From Flavobacteriaceae bacterium GSB9 (GTDB lineage Bacteria > Bacteroidota > Bacteroidia > Flavobacteriales > Flavobacteriaceae): a DNA stretch of 64,000 bases. The stretch lies in NCBI GenBank assembly GCA_022749295.1, contig CP062007.1, positions 372,001-436,000 on the forward strand. Reading direction: 5' to 3'. The position numbers and the translations under genes were made by a program. Below the pieces are notes generated by a model. The model saw only the letters and a list, made by a program, of their open reading frames with translations. It was not told the origin of the DNA and searched no databases. Positions within the stretch are counted from its first letter, which is position 1. Each line of letters opens with the position of its first letter. This document shows, one piece after another, positions 45,101-53,458 of this stretch.

Positions 45101-46786
45101 ATGAAAAAAATATTTAATCTAAAAAATTTGATGAGACTCGCTTTTACGGCGTTAGTGACTATTGTTGTGCTCAACTGTACGTCTCAAAAGTATAAAGAGT
45201 CTACAGATGAGACTTTAAACATTACCGAGTATTTAAGAGCTAATGAAGAGTATTCCTTGTTTCTGGAAATTTTAGATGTAACAGGATATTCTGCATTTAT
45301 GAACACTTACGGAACCTATACCATGTTCTTACCAACTAATGATGCCGTTTTAAAATTATTAGATGATTATGGAGCAAACGCTGTGAGTGATATTCCTTTA
45401 GAAGACCTTCAGGAACTAGCCAAATTACATATTTTACCAGAAAAGGTTTCAACAGTCTCTTTTACCGATGGTAAAATTCCAAGTCCGAGCTTACAAGGAC
45501 AGTTTTTAATAACTGGAGCGGCCTTTGTAGATGGCGCTTCAAGTATTACAATAAATAAAGAAGCTAGTATCATAAGTTCTAATATTGAAGTTGGAAATGG
45601 AATAATTCATGTTTTGGATAAAGTGCTTAGGGTCGCTGACAAAACTTTAGCAAAAACCATTGAAAGCGATGAATCTTTAGCTCTCTTTACTGAAGCATTA
45701 AAAGCAACAGGATGGTATGACAAATTAGACGAACCAGTCACTTATGATAAAGATAGTATTTCCAGTCATCTTACAGTGCTAGCACAAACTGATGCTGTGT
45801 TTCAAAAGGCAGGTTTTAGCAATCTAGATGATTTAAAAGCTAGATACAGCCATTTAGGAGACCCTATGAATCCTGAAGACAGTCTTAATTTGTTCGTGGC
45901 CTATCGAATTTTACCAGGGTTAAATTATATGGCAGATTTAGCAATTACTCCTGCAATATTGACTAAAGCACCTTTAGAGGTACTTACGGTAACTCTAGCC
46001 TCTGACTCGTTGTTAATAAACGAAGTAACTTTCAATGGTATTTTAGAGAAAGGTGTTGAAATTAATCGAGAGGAGAGCGATATAACAGCATCAAATGGCG
46101 TTTTGCATTTAATGAAAGACAATTTCTTTATCAAAAAGAGATTCCCCGCACCTGTTTATTTCGATTTAGGCGATCAGCCGGAAATCAGACAGTTGAGCTC
46201 TGTTTTTAGAAAACCTGGAAATTTTGTATCCCTAAGAAAAAGTGAACTTAGAGATGTCGATTGGCCAGATGATCAGCCTTTAACATATCTGGCAGCAGAT
46301 ATTGGAGATGGTGCTTATCTAGACAGAGCTTGGCATGGCGATGTTGTTGAGTTATTCCGTTTTAGAAATGGTTACCTTGATCCTATAACGTTTACAACAC
46401 CCGTGATTATTAAAGGAAAGTATAAAGTTTGGGTGTCTTACAGACAAAATGGTAGATCGTCACCTTCATGTGAGGTGTCCCTTAACGGTATTCCTTTTGC
46501 CAGAAAAGTGAATTTTACTGAATACGGTAACACCAGCGAGCCAGAACGTGTATTAGAATCGCAAGGTTATAAAAGGCATATAGAACCGTTTACCAACCGA
46601 TTTAATTGTAGACTTGTTGGTATTGTTGAAGTACCTACAACAGGTAGGCATAAACTAACATTTGAGGCTGTACAGGATAGTAGAAATGGCCAGACATGGT
46701 TAGATGTGGTTGAATTTAGGCCGGTTGATATGGATCAGTTATATCCAAAATTCGAATCAGGGGGAGATGGCCTAATTGAAGAATAA
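45101..46786 (+). CDS. FAS1 lipoprotein, two modules plus C-terminal beta domain
   Basis: This is a 561-residue lipoprotein (lipobox Cys26 in VVLNCTSQ). Fasciclin modules lie at ~45-188 (TYTMFLPTNDAVLKLL, GIIHVLDKVL) and ~189-348 (HLTVLAQTDAVFQKAG, GVLHLMKDNF). The last ~210 residues form a different, beta-rich region (VIIKGKYKVWVSYRQNG, RHKLTFEAVQDSRNGQTWLDVVEF) reminiscent of carbohydrate-binding beta-sandwiches. I cannot name it. The position between SusD and a further FAS1 gene suggests a surface accessory to the transporter. Confidence 0.8.
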   Translation: MKKIFNLKNLMRLAFTALVTIVVLNCTSQKYKESTDETLNITEYLRANEEYSLFLEILDVTGYSAFMNTYGTYTMFLPTNDAVLKLLDDYGANAVSDIPLEDLQELAKLHILPEKVSTVSFTDGKIPSPSLQGQFLITGAAFVDGASSITINKEASIISSNIEVGNGIIHVLDKVLRVADKTLAKTIESDESLALFTEALKATGWYDKLDEPVTYDKDSISSHLTVLAQTDAVFQKAGFSNLDDLKARYSHLGDPMNPEDSLNLFVAYRILPGLNYMADLAITPAILTKAPLEVLTVTLASDSLLINEVTFNGILEKGVEINREESDITASNGVLHLMKDNFFIKKRFPAPVYFDLGDQPEIRQLSSVFRKPGNFVSLRKSELRDVDWPDDQPLTYLAADIGDGAYLDRAWHGDVVELFRFRNGYLDPITFTTPVIIKGKYKVWVSYRQNGRSSPSCEVSLNGIPFARKVNFTEYGNTSEPERVLESQGYKRHIEPFTNRFNCRLVGIVEVPTTGRHKLTFEAVQDSRNGQTWLDVVEFRPVDMDQLYPKFESGGDGLIEE

Positions 46787-46827
46787 AAAATAAATTTATA
46801 ATAAAAGTTAAACCTAATCCACTAAGG

Positions 46828-48288
46828 ATGATATCAAGTAAAATATATTTAAAAAGCTTATTAGCAATTATGGCCCTTGTTGCTGTAATATCTTGTTCAG
46901 ACCCTTGGGATGACCGAATTGATAAGGTTGACCCAAATCTAACACAAAATCTTGCTGAGCGCATAGAGAGTACGCCACAAACCAGTGCGTTTGGAAAACT
47001 TTTAGAAGAGACAGGGCTTTCTGGGCTGCTTGCCAGCTCTAAGACTTATACGGTCTGGGCTCCAAATAATGATGCTATGGCACAGGTTAACCCAACGTTA
47101 TTAAGTGACTTGGCTAAAAAAAGATTGTTTGTACGAAACCATATTGCGCTTACGGCATTTTCGTCCGTAACAGAAGCTGATACTGTTACAATTCAAATGC
47201 TTTCAAATAAGTATTTCCAGTTTAAAAATGGTACGGTAATGGCTGAATCAAATGTGGTAACAGTAGACCAGTATGCTTCAAATGGTTTATTCCATATCAT
47301 AAGTGAAGCCATAGAGCCAAAACAAAATATTTGGCAGTACATCAATAGTCAATCAGGAAGTAATAACATGAGTGACTACTTGCTATCATTAAAACAGTTT
47401 GATTTGTATCAATCAGATAGTATAGCTAAAGCTAGTGAACCAGAAATTCATGAACTATACGCAGATTCTCTAACGAATTCATATTTAAATAATGTTTATA
47501 ACCTCAACAACGAGAAAAACAAGTACACGTTTTTCATGCTAAAGAATAGTGCTTTTAATGATGAAGTTGAAAAACTAAAGCCTTATCAAATAAAAACTAC
47601 CGTAGATTCAGATTCTACGGCTATTTATGCTAGTTACTTTGCAACAAGAGACTTGGCGTTTCATAAAGCCGTTGCACGTGAAAACCTTCCAGATACACTT
47701 GTGTCTTCTTTTGGGGTTAAAGTGCCTATAAATCAAGATGATATCGCTGAAGAAATTATATTGAGCAATGGTATTGTTTATGTGATGGATGCTATGGATA
47801 TTCCTTTAGAAACACGTTTACTAACAACACATATTGAAGGCGAAGAGCCCATTGGTTTTAGTGAAAATGTTAGATCAAGTACGTTTTATAGAGAAAAGGA
47901 AGATCCAGATGGCGTTTTCTTTAATGATATTATGGTTCAAAATCACGGTGTTCCTCAATTGGCCGTTAATTATAACATTGGCAGAAACGTTTACAGTACT
48001 ACTTACGAAGTATATTGGAGAGCGATAAATGATGTTCAAGGTAACGATTTTAATCAGTCATTAAGAGTAGGTGGCACTTTTGATCCTACTGAAGGAGCTG
48101 TAATCAATCCTATAGCAGAATTGGAAACGGAAGTTGAACGCTCTGTTTATGAAGACGTTTATGTTGGTGAGTTCACGCTTGAAGAAGCTAGGGCTTATAT
48201 GTTGTCTGTTGTTGCAGCTAATACAGGTAGTAACGGACAAAACACCATTACTTTAGATTATTTAAAATTAGTTCCACTCATAAAATAA
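46828..48288 (+). CDS. FAS1 lipoprotein with C-terminal beta domain
   Basis: This is a 486-residue lipoprotein (lipobox Cys23 in VISCSDPW). The first FAS1 module is at ~48-165 (TYTVWAPNNDAMAQV, NGLFHIISEAI). A second, more divergent module is at ~170-332 (KYTFFMLKNSAFNDEV, NGIVYVMDAMD). The C-terminal ~155 residues are a beta domain ending in ITLDYLKLVPLIK. Domain order parallels the preceding gene, so the two probably arose by duplication of a FAS1-plus-beta ancestor. It lies 22 bp before the second susC. Confidence 0.8.
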   Translation: MISSKIYLKSLLAIMALVAVISCSDPWDDRIDKVDPNLTQNLAERIESTPQTSAFGKLLEETGLSGLLASSKTYTVWAPNNDAMAQVNPTLLSDLAKKRLFVRNHIALTAFSSVTEADTVTIQMLSNKYFQFKNGTVMAESNVVTVDQYASNGLFHIISEAIEPKQNIWQYINSQSGSNNMSDYLLSLKQFDLYQSDSIAKASEPEIHELYADSLTNSYLNNVYNLNNEKNKYTFFMLKNSAFNDEVEKLKPYQIKTTVDSDSTAIYASYFATRDLAFHKAVARENLPDTLVSSFGVKVPINQDDIAEEIILSNGIVYVMDAMDIPLETRLLTTHIEGEEPIGFSENVRSSTFYREKEDPDGVFFNDIMVQNHGVPQLAVNYNIGRNVYSTTYEVYWRAINDVQGNDFNQSLRVGGTFDPTEGAVINPIAELETEVERSVYEDVYVGEFTLEEARAYMLSVVAANTGSNGQNTITLDYLKLVPLIK

Positions 48289-48310
48289 ATATCTTTTAAA
48301 CCAACTTATT

Positions 48311-51300
48311 ATGCACAAAATATTACAACTAACCAGTCTTCTCTGCATACTGTTATTCGGTGGAATTGATAGTAATCTTTATGCTCAAAATCCAACGGAT
48401 TCTACAGCAGTTGATACCAAGAGCAAAAAGGGTATAAAAATTACAGGATCTATAATTGATGCTTTAACTGGTGAAGGTATTTCAGGTATTAATATAGCTG
48501 TGGCTGATTTTTCGGCTGCAATTTCAGAGGAAGACGGTAGCTTTTCTATTAATGTACCGCATCTAAATGCTCTATTAATTGTAAGCGGACAAGACTATCA
48601 AAATAAAGTTTACCCACTTAATAATAGAAAAAGTGGGTTAGAAATAATACTTTATGAAGAGAGTTATTCTCAATTCTATCAAACTTCAAATCTGCCGGGT
48701 AACGATGAGGAATTACAGTACAATAGTCCAAAAGCTGCTCAAGTTTTAGACTTTGAGCAAGAACAATGGGGGGTTCCTGTTAACCAGTCTGTTGGCAATT
48801 TTCTACAAGGGCGTATTGCAGGATTAAACAGTGTAGGCAATTCGGGAGTTCCTGGTTCTGGTGCACGTTTAACAATTAGAGGGTTTAATTCACTCTATGC
48901 AACAAATAAACCATTGATAGTTTTAGACGGGATGATTTATGATGATGAAGATTATGGTTCTGGCATTATACAGTATAACACATCGTCGCCACTTGCCATG
49001 TTAGAAGTAAAAGATATTGAAGATATAACGGTGTTAAAAGATGGATCTTCTATATACGGAACCAAAGGAGCAAATGGGGTAATAATCATTACAACAACGC
49101 GTCCAGTGGATTTAAGTACAAAAATAGACTTTACTATGCATGGTGGTATAAACGAAGACCCTAGACCAATGCCAGTAATGAATGCCGCTTCTTACAGGAC
49201 ATATTTGTCACAATTGGTTGCTACTAGAGGCGATACTCAAGAGCAGATTGCAAATATGCCTTGGATGCTCGATAACAGAGATAGTGGCGTTTATTATCAG
49301 TACCATAATAATACCGATTGGCAGGATCAAGTGTTTAAGAGTAGCCAAAACCGAAGCTACTATTTAAAAATTAAAGGTGGTGATGAAATTGCTAAATATG
49401 GAATTTCTGTAGGTTACTTAAGCAGTGAAGGTGTTTCAGGGAATTCTGACTTGGAGCGTTATAGTACTAGACTCAATGCGGCATTGCGTCTTACAGACAA
49501 ACTTTCGGTAGATGCTAATCTTTCATTTACTTATAACACAGAAAACCAAAATCATCAAGGGCTTGCTTATAAAACTAGTCCGTTATACTTGGGGCTTACC
49601 AAGGCACCGTTCCTTGCTTTAAATGTAATAAATGAAACAGGAGAAGTTTCTCCAAACTTAGCTGATGTTGATATTTTTGACGTAAGTAACCCTACAGCTA
49701 TTATCGAAAACGGCATTGGCATAAACAAGAACTACCGCTTTTTCGGTAATTTAAATTTCCAATATGATTTTACAGATAACTTATCCGCAAACCTACTAAC
49801 AGGTCTAACATATAATAAAGAACGCGAAACATTTTTTATTCCCGATTTTGGTGTAGCCGATATTGTTTTGCCAACTGCCATTGGAAAGAATAGAAGTGGT
49901 AGTGAGGTTCAGAAATTATACTCGTTATACACCGATGCTTATTTAACTTTTAAAAAGAGTTTAGACTACAAACATAATTTCAATACAAGACTAGGTTTTA
50001 GAACACAATCAAACGAATCAGAAAGCGATCTTGGTTTAGGCTTCAATTCCGCAACAGACGATTTTACAACTGTTGGTGCCGGTAGCAACCTCTTAAGACA
50101 AGTAGGAGGAGCTCTTGGTGAGTGGAATTGGGTTAATGCCTATATGAGTCTTGAATATAATTATGTAAACAAATACTTTTTAACGGCCAATACAGCCTAT
50201 GATGGTTCTAGTCGTTTTGGAAAAGATGTAAAGTTTGGAGCATTAGGGTCGCTATCTGCCGCTTGGTTGGTGTCCTCTGAGAATTTCATGAAAGATTCTG
50301 GAATTGATTTGTTTAAACTTAGAGCGAGTGTTGGCGTAAGTGGTAATGATGATATAGGAAACTACACGGCACAACAGCTTTATGTTTCCCAAAATTTATT
50401 GGGAATTCAAGGTTTGGTTAGGGCTAACATAGGAAATCCTGATCTAAAGCATGAAAGTGTAAGAAAGCTAAATGTTGGAGCTGATTTAGGACTGTTCAAT
50501 GAGCGACTTAATATGTCTATCGATGTATTCAATAACGAAACCACAGATATGATTACTTACGAAACATTAAATACCACAAGTGGTTTCGATTATATTGTTT
50601 CCAATAGCGGAAATATGCAAACCCGAGGTGCCGAATTAGCATTAAATACAAGGTTGGTACAAACACCAAATGTAAAATTCGATTTGGGTATTAATTTATC
50701 AAAATATCAAAACGAAATTTTAGGCTTACCAAACGACCGCATTCTTACAGAATTTGGCGGAGCAACTTATATAACTGATGAAGGCCAAGATGCCAATTTG
50801 TTTTATGGTTATAAAGCTAACGGTGTTTACAGTACTACTGCTCAAGCTAATGCAGATGGGTTGTCTCGAAGAATGGAAAATGGAAGTTTGATGCCTTTTA
50901 GTGGCGGTGACATTATTTTTGAAGATTTTAATGGCGATAATGTTATAGATGAAGACGACCGCACAGTAATTGGTAACCCTAACCCAGATTTTACGGGTAG
51001 TATAAGCACAGTATTTAAATACAAAAGGTTAAGTGTCTCAGGCTTGTTTAACTTTTCTGTAGGTAACGATTTATACAACGGTGTACGTAGAAGTTTAGAA
51101 CAAATGAGCGGCTATGAAAACCAAAGTAGAGCAATAGAAAACCGCTGGATAGCTGAGGGTCAGCAAACCTCTATTCCCAGAGCTATGTGGGGCGATCCAC
51201 TTGGTAATGCTTCGTTTTCAAGTAGGTGGATTGAAGATGGCTCATTCTTTAGGCTAAAAACACTGGTTGTATCTTATGATATTGAAATAGATCCTGCAAT

Positions 51301-51472
51301 CATTAAATATGTAAAAGTATATGCTTCAGGGAATAATTTATTTACCATCACAGATTATTTGGGCTACGATCCAGAGTTTAGTGCATCACAATCCATATTT
51401 GGACAAGGCGCCGATCTTGGTCTTATGCCTCAATTTACAACAGTTCAACTTGGGCTACGCCTAGGTCTATAA
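48311..51472 (+). CDS. Second SusC/RagA-type TonB-dependent transporter
   Basis: This is a 1053-residue outer-membrane transporter. After the signal peptide (ending NLYAQ) comes a carboxypeptidase-like domain (~46-115: GSIIDALTGEGISGINIAV). The plug has VGNFLQGRIAGLNSVG, LTIRGFNSLYATNKPLIVLDG and ITVLKDGSSIYGTKGANGVI. The barrel ends in QLGLRLGL. The segment before the plug lacks the usual E-V/I-V-V-x-G/A pattern seen in the first SusC, so its TonB-interacting region is divergent. It is paired with the SusD 26 bp downstream. Confidence 0.94.
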   Translation: MHKILQLTSLLCILLFGGIDSNLYAQNPTDSTAVDTKSKKGIKITGSIIDALTGEGISGINIAVADFSAAISEEDGSFSINVPHLNALLIVSGQDYQNKVYPLNNRKSGLEIILYEESYSQFYQTSNLPGNDEELQYNSPKAAQVLDFEQEQWGVPVNQSVGNFLQGRIAGLNSVGNSGVPGSGARLTIRGFNSLYATNKPLIVLDGMIYDDEDYGSGIIQYNTSSPLAMLEVKDIEDITVLKDGSSIYGTKGANGVIIITTTRPVDLSTKIDFTMHGGINEDPRPMPVMNAASYRTYLSQLVATRGDTQEQIANMPWMLDNRDSGVYYQYHNNTDWQDQVFKSSQNRSYYLKIKGGDEIAKYGISVGYLSSEGVSGNSDLERYSTRLNAALRLTDKLSVDANLSFTYNTENQNHQGLAYKTSPLYLGLTKAPFLALNVINETGEVSPNLADVDIFDVSNPTAIIENGIGINKNYRFFGNLNFQYDFTDNLSANLLTGLTYNKERETFFIPDFGVADIVLPTAIGKNRSGSEVQKLYSLYTDAYLTFKKSLDYKHNFNTRLGFRTQSNESESDLGLGFNSATDDFTTVGAGSNLLRQVGGALGEWNWVNAYMSLEYNYVNKYFLTANTAYDGSSRFGKDVKFGALGSLSAAWLVSSENFMKDSGIDLFKLRASVGVSGNDDIGNYTAQQLYVSQNLLGIQGLVRANIGNPDLKHESVRKLNVGADLGLFNERLNMSIDVFNNETTDMITYETLNTTSGFDYIVSNSGNMQTRGAELALNTRLVQTPNVKFDLGINLSKYQNEILGLPNDRILTEFGGATYITDEGQDANLFYGYKANGVYSTTAQANADGLSRRMENGSLMPFSGGDIIFEDFNGDNVIDEDDRTVIGNPNPDFTGSISTVFKYKRLSVSGLFNFSVGNDLYNGVRRSLEQMSGYENQSRAIENRWIAEGQQTSIPRAMWGDPLGNASFSSRWIEDGSFFRLKTLVVSYDIEIDPAIIKYVKVYASGNNLFTITDYLGYDPEFSASQSIFGQGADLGLMPQFTTVQLGLRLGL

Positions 51473-51498
51473 TTGATTAAATGTTTAGATTTAGAAAA

Positions 51499-53259
51499 AT
51501 GAAAACAATGATTAAAAATAATATTAAAGGAGCTTTTATTTTAACTCTCTTGGCGGCCATTGCTTTTACTTCATGTCAAGATTTTTTGGAAGTAGAGCCA
51601 CAGGATAAGTTGAACAAAGACCAAGTTTACCGAGATGTTTTTGATGCCGATGCTGCTGTAGTAGGTGTTTACGGTAAGTTTATGGAACTGGCAAGAAAGT
51701 ATGTTGTATTGAATGAATTGCGTGCCGATTTGGTAAGCCCAACTGATAATGCAGATTTAACACTAAGACAGTTAAGTGAGCATTCGGTAACTGCCGATAA
51801 CCCATATGCAAATCCTAAGGATTTTTATGAAGTAATAAATATGTGCAACGATGTTCTTAAGAATTTTGAACTGATGCGTGCAGATTTTAGATTGGATACT
51901 GATGAGTTCAACGAACGTTATTCTGATATAGGAACCTTAAGAAGCTGGTTGTATTTGCAATTAGGAATGCATTACGGAGCAGTACCCTATATTACAGAGC
52001 CTATTGAAAATATTGATGATATTGGTAATCCCAGTAATTTTGAAAGAATTCCATTGGAACAGTTAATCGATGAACTTGTTGAATTTACTGAAAGCTTACC
52101 TTACACAGAATTATATAGCGAAAGTAGTTCTTTGGTTATTAGTGTTGATGGGTACAATACTCCAAAATTCTTTATTAACAAAGGATGTCTTTTGGGTGAT
52201 TTACAGCTTTGGAAAGGGAATTATTTAGAAGCTGCAATACATTATAAAAATGTTATGGAAACCGGTACAGGCAGTGGTGATATAGGTGTGCTTTTTGATA
52301 CCTACCGTTTAGGCTCCCGTAATGTTGCTACAAACGATGACTTGAGTGTGGGGTATATACGTTTTAGAGAGCAAGATGCCACCGGTTTAGTAGATAATAA
52401 TTCTCAAGGTTGGCGCTCAATATTTGCCAGAGAGAAGGATGCCAGATGGAATACTGAGTGGATTTGGTCATTACCTTTTGATAGTAATTTTGCACCTAAA
52501 AACCCATTTATCGACCTATTTTCAAACCAAGGCGGAAATTATTTACTTAAACCATCTCAGCGAGCCATAGATTTATGGAAAGACCAAACGCAGCGTAATG
52601 ATATTCCTTATGACGCACGTGGAGAAAGATTTTCATATAATATTATAAATGACCAAGAGGTGATTGTGAAGTATCTTTTTAATTATTTAGACTTTACGAA
52701 TTTCATGCCTGTTGATGAATTTGAAAGAGATGGCGATTGGTTCTTATATCGTGCAGCAAAACTTCATTTACGCTTTGCAGAAGCTGCTAATCGTGACGGA
52801 GAACATAGATTGGCTTATGCATTGTTAAATAATGGTTTGCAAAGTGAATATGGGGTTCCTGGAGAAACAGATGTAACCGATATAGAACAAACCAACTTAC
52901 CGTTTCCTTATAATTTTGATGCAAGGCAAGGCGATTTTCCATACTATAGAGGTGATTGGCATCGTAATGAAGGGCTTCGAGGCCGTGCCTACGTAGAGTT
53001 CAAAGAAGTAGTTGGAGACAGTTTAATTTCTATTGAAAACGATTTGATTGAAGAAAGTGCATTAGAATTGGCTTTTGAGGGCAACCGATGGGGCGATTTG
53101 GTGCGTATAGCGCTTAGAAGGAATGACCCTGGTTTCTTGGCCGATAAAATTTATGAAAAACTTTCGAAAGAAGGTAATGCCAATGCAGATGAAGTAAGAA
53201 GTAGGTTGATGAATAATGAAAACTGGTATTTACCATTTATTTGGAAAGAAGAGGAATAA
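51499..53259 (+). CDS. Second SusD/RagB-type surface lipoprotein
   Basis: The start at 51499 (MKTMIKNNIKGAF... AFTSCQDFLEVEP) gives 586 residues with the lipobox Cys at ~26; an ATG 18 bp upstream is also possible. SusD features are YEVINMCNDVLKNF, AKLHLRFAEAANRDG and the C-terminal ALELAFEGNRWGDLVRIAL. It is about 90 residues longer than the first SusD. It is last in the operon before the perfect terminator. Confidence 0.93.
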   Translation: MKTMIKNNIKGAFILTLLAAIAFTSCQDFLEVEPQDKLNKDQVYRDVFDADAAVVGVYGKFMELARKYVVLNELRADLVSPTDNADLTLRQLSEHSVTADNPYANPKDFYEVINMCNDVLKNFELMRADFRLDTDEFNERYSDIGTLRSWLYLQLGMHYGAVPYITEPIENIDDIGNPSNFERIPLEQLIDELVEFTESLPYTELYSESSSLVISVDGYNTPKFFINKGCLLGDLQLWKGNYLEAAIHYKNVMETGTGSGDIGVLFDTYRLGSRNVATNDDLSVGYIRFREQDATGLVDNNSQGWRSIFAREKDARWNTEWIWSLPFDSNFAPKNPFIDLFSNQGGNYLLKPSQRAIDLWKDQTQRNDIPYDARGERFSYNIINDQEVIVKYLFNYLDFTNFMPVDEFERDGDWFLYRAAKLHLRFAEAANRDGEHRLAYALLNNGLQSEYGVPGETDVTDIEQTNLPFPYNFDARQGDFPYYRGDWHRNEGLRGRAYVEFKEVVGDSLISIENDLIEESALELAFEGNRWGDLVRIALRRNDPGFLADKIYEKLSKEGNANADEVRSRLMNNENWYLPFIWKEEE

Positions 53260-53334
53260 TGTAAACTAACTTGTTTCTGTTTCAATGTTTCAAAAAAAAA
53301 CAGAATAAGATTAATTTATAAATAATTTATTATG

Positions 53335-53370
53335 AAAAAGGTCTTAATATGTTATAGTTAAGACCTTTTT
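53335..53370 (+). terminator. Perfect 13-bp intrinsic terminator after the second SusD gene
   Basis: AAAAAGGTCTTAA (53335-53347) pairs perfectly with TTAAGACCTTTTT (53358-53370) around a 10-nt loop, giving a stem with a U-tract. The symmetrical A and T runs would let it work in both directions. It closes the FAS1/SusCD operon 76 bp after the last stop codon. Confidence 0.85.
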
Positions 53371-53458
53371 TAGATTAATAGCTATCATTTTTTGAATTAA
53401 AAAATCATTTATAGGTCCAACGAGGTAAAACAATTTCGGGTAATAAGATTATTAAACT

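Noticed and set aside
46670-46680. Further GTACAGGATAG copy of the operator core
   Set aside because: It lies inside the coding region of a FAS1 gene and no TAnnTTTG-like element occurs 27 bp downstream.
53332-53361. Short frame MKKVLICYS ahead of the PL1 gene
   Set aside because: It lies wholly within the 13-bp terminator stem-loop and is only 9 codons long.
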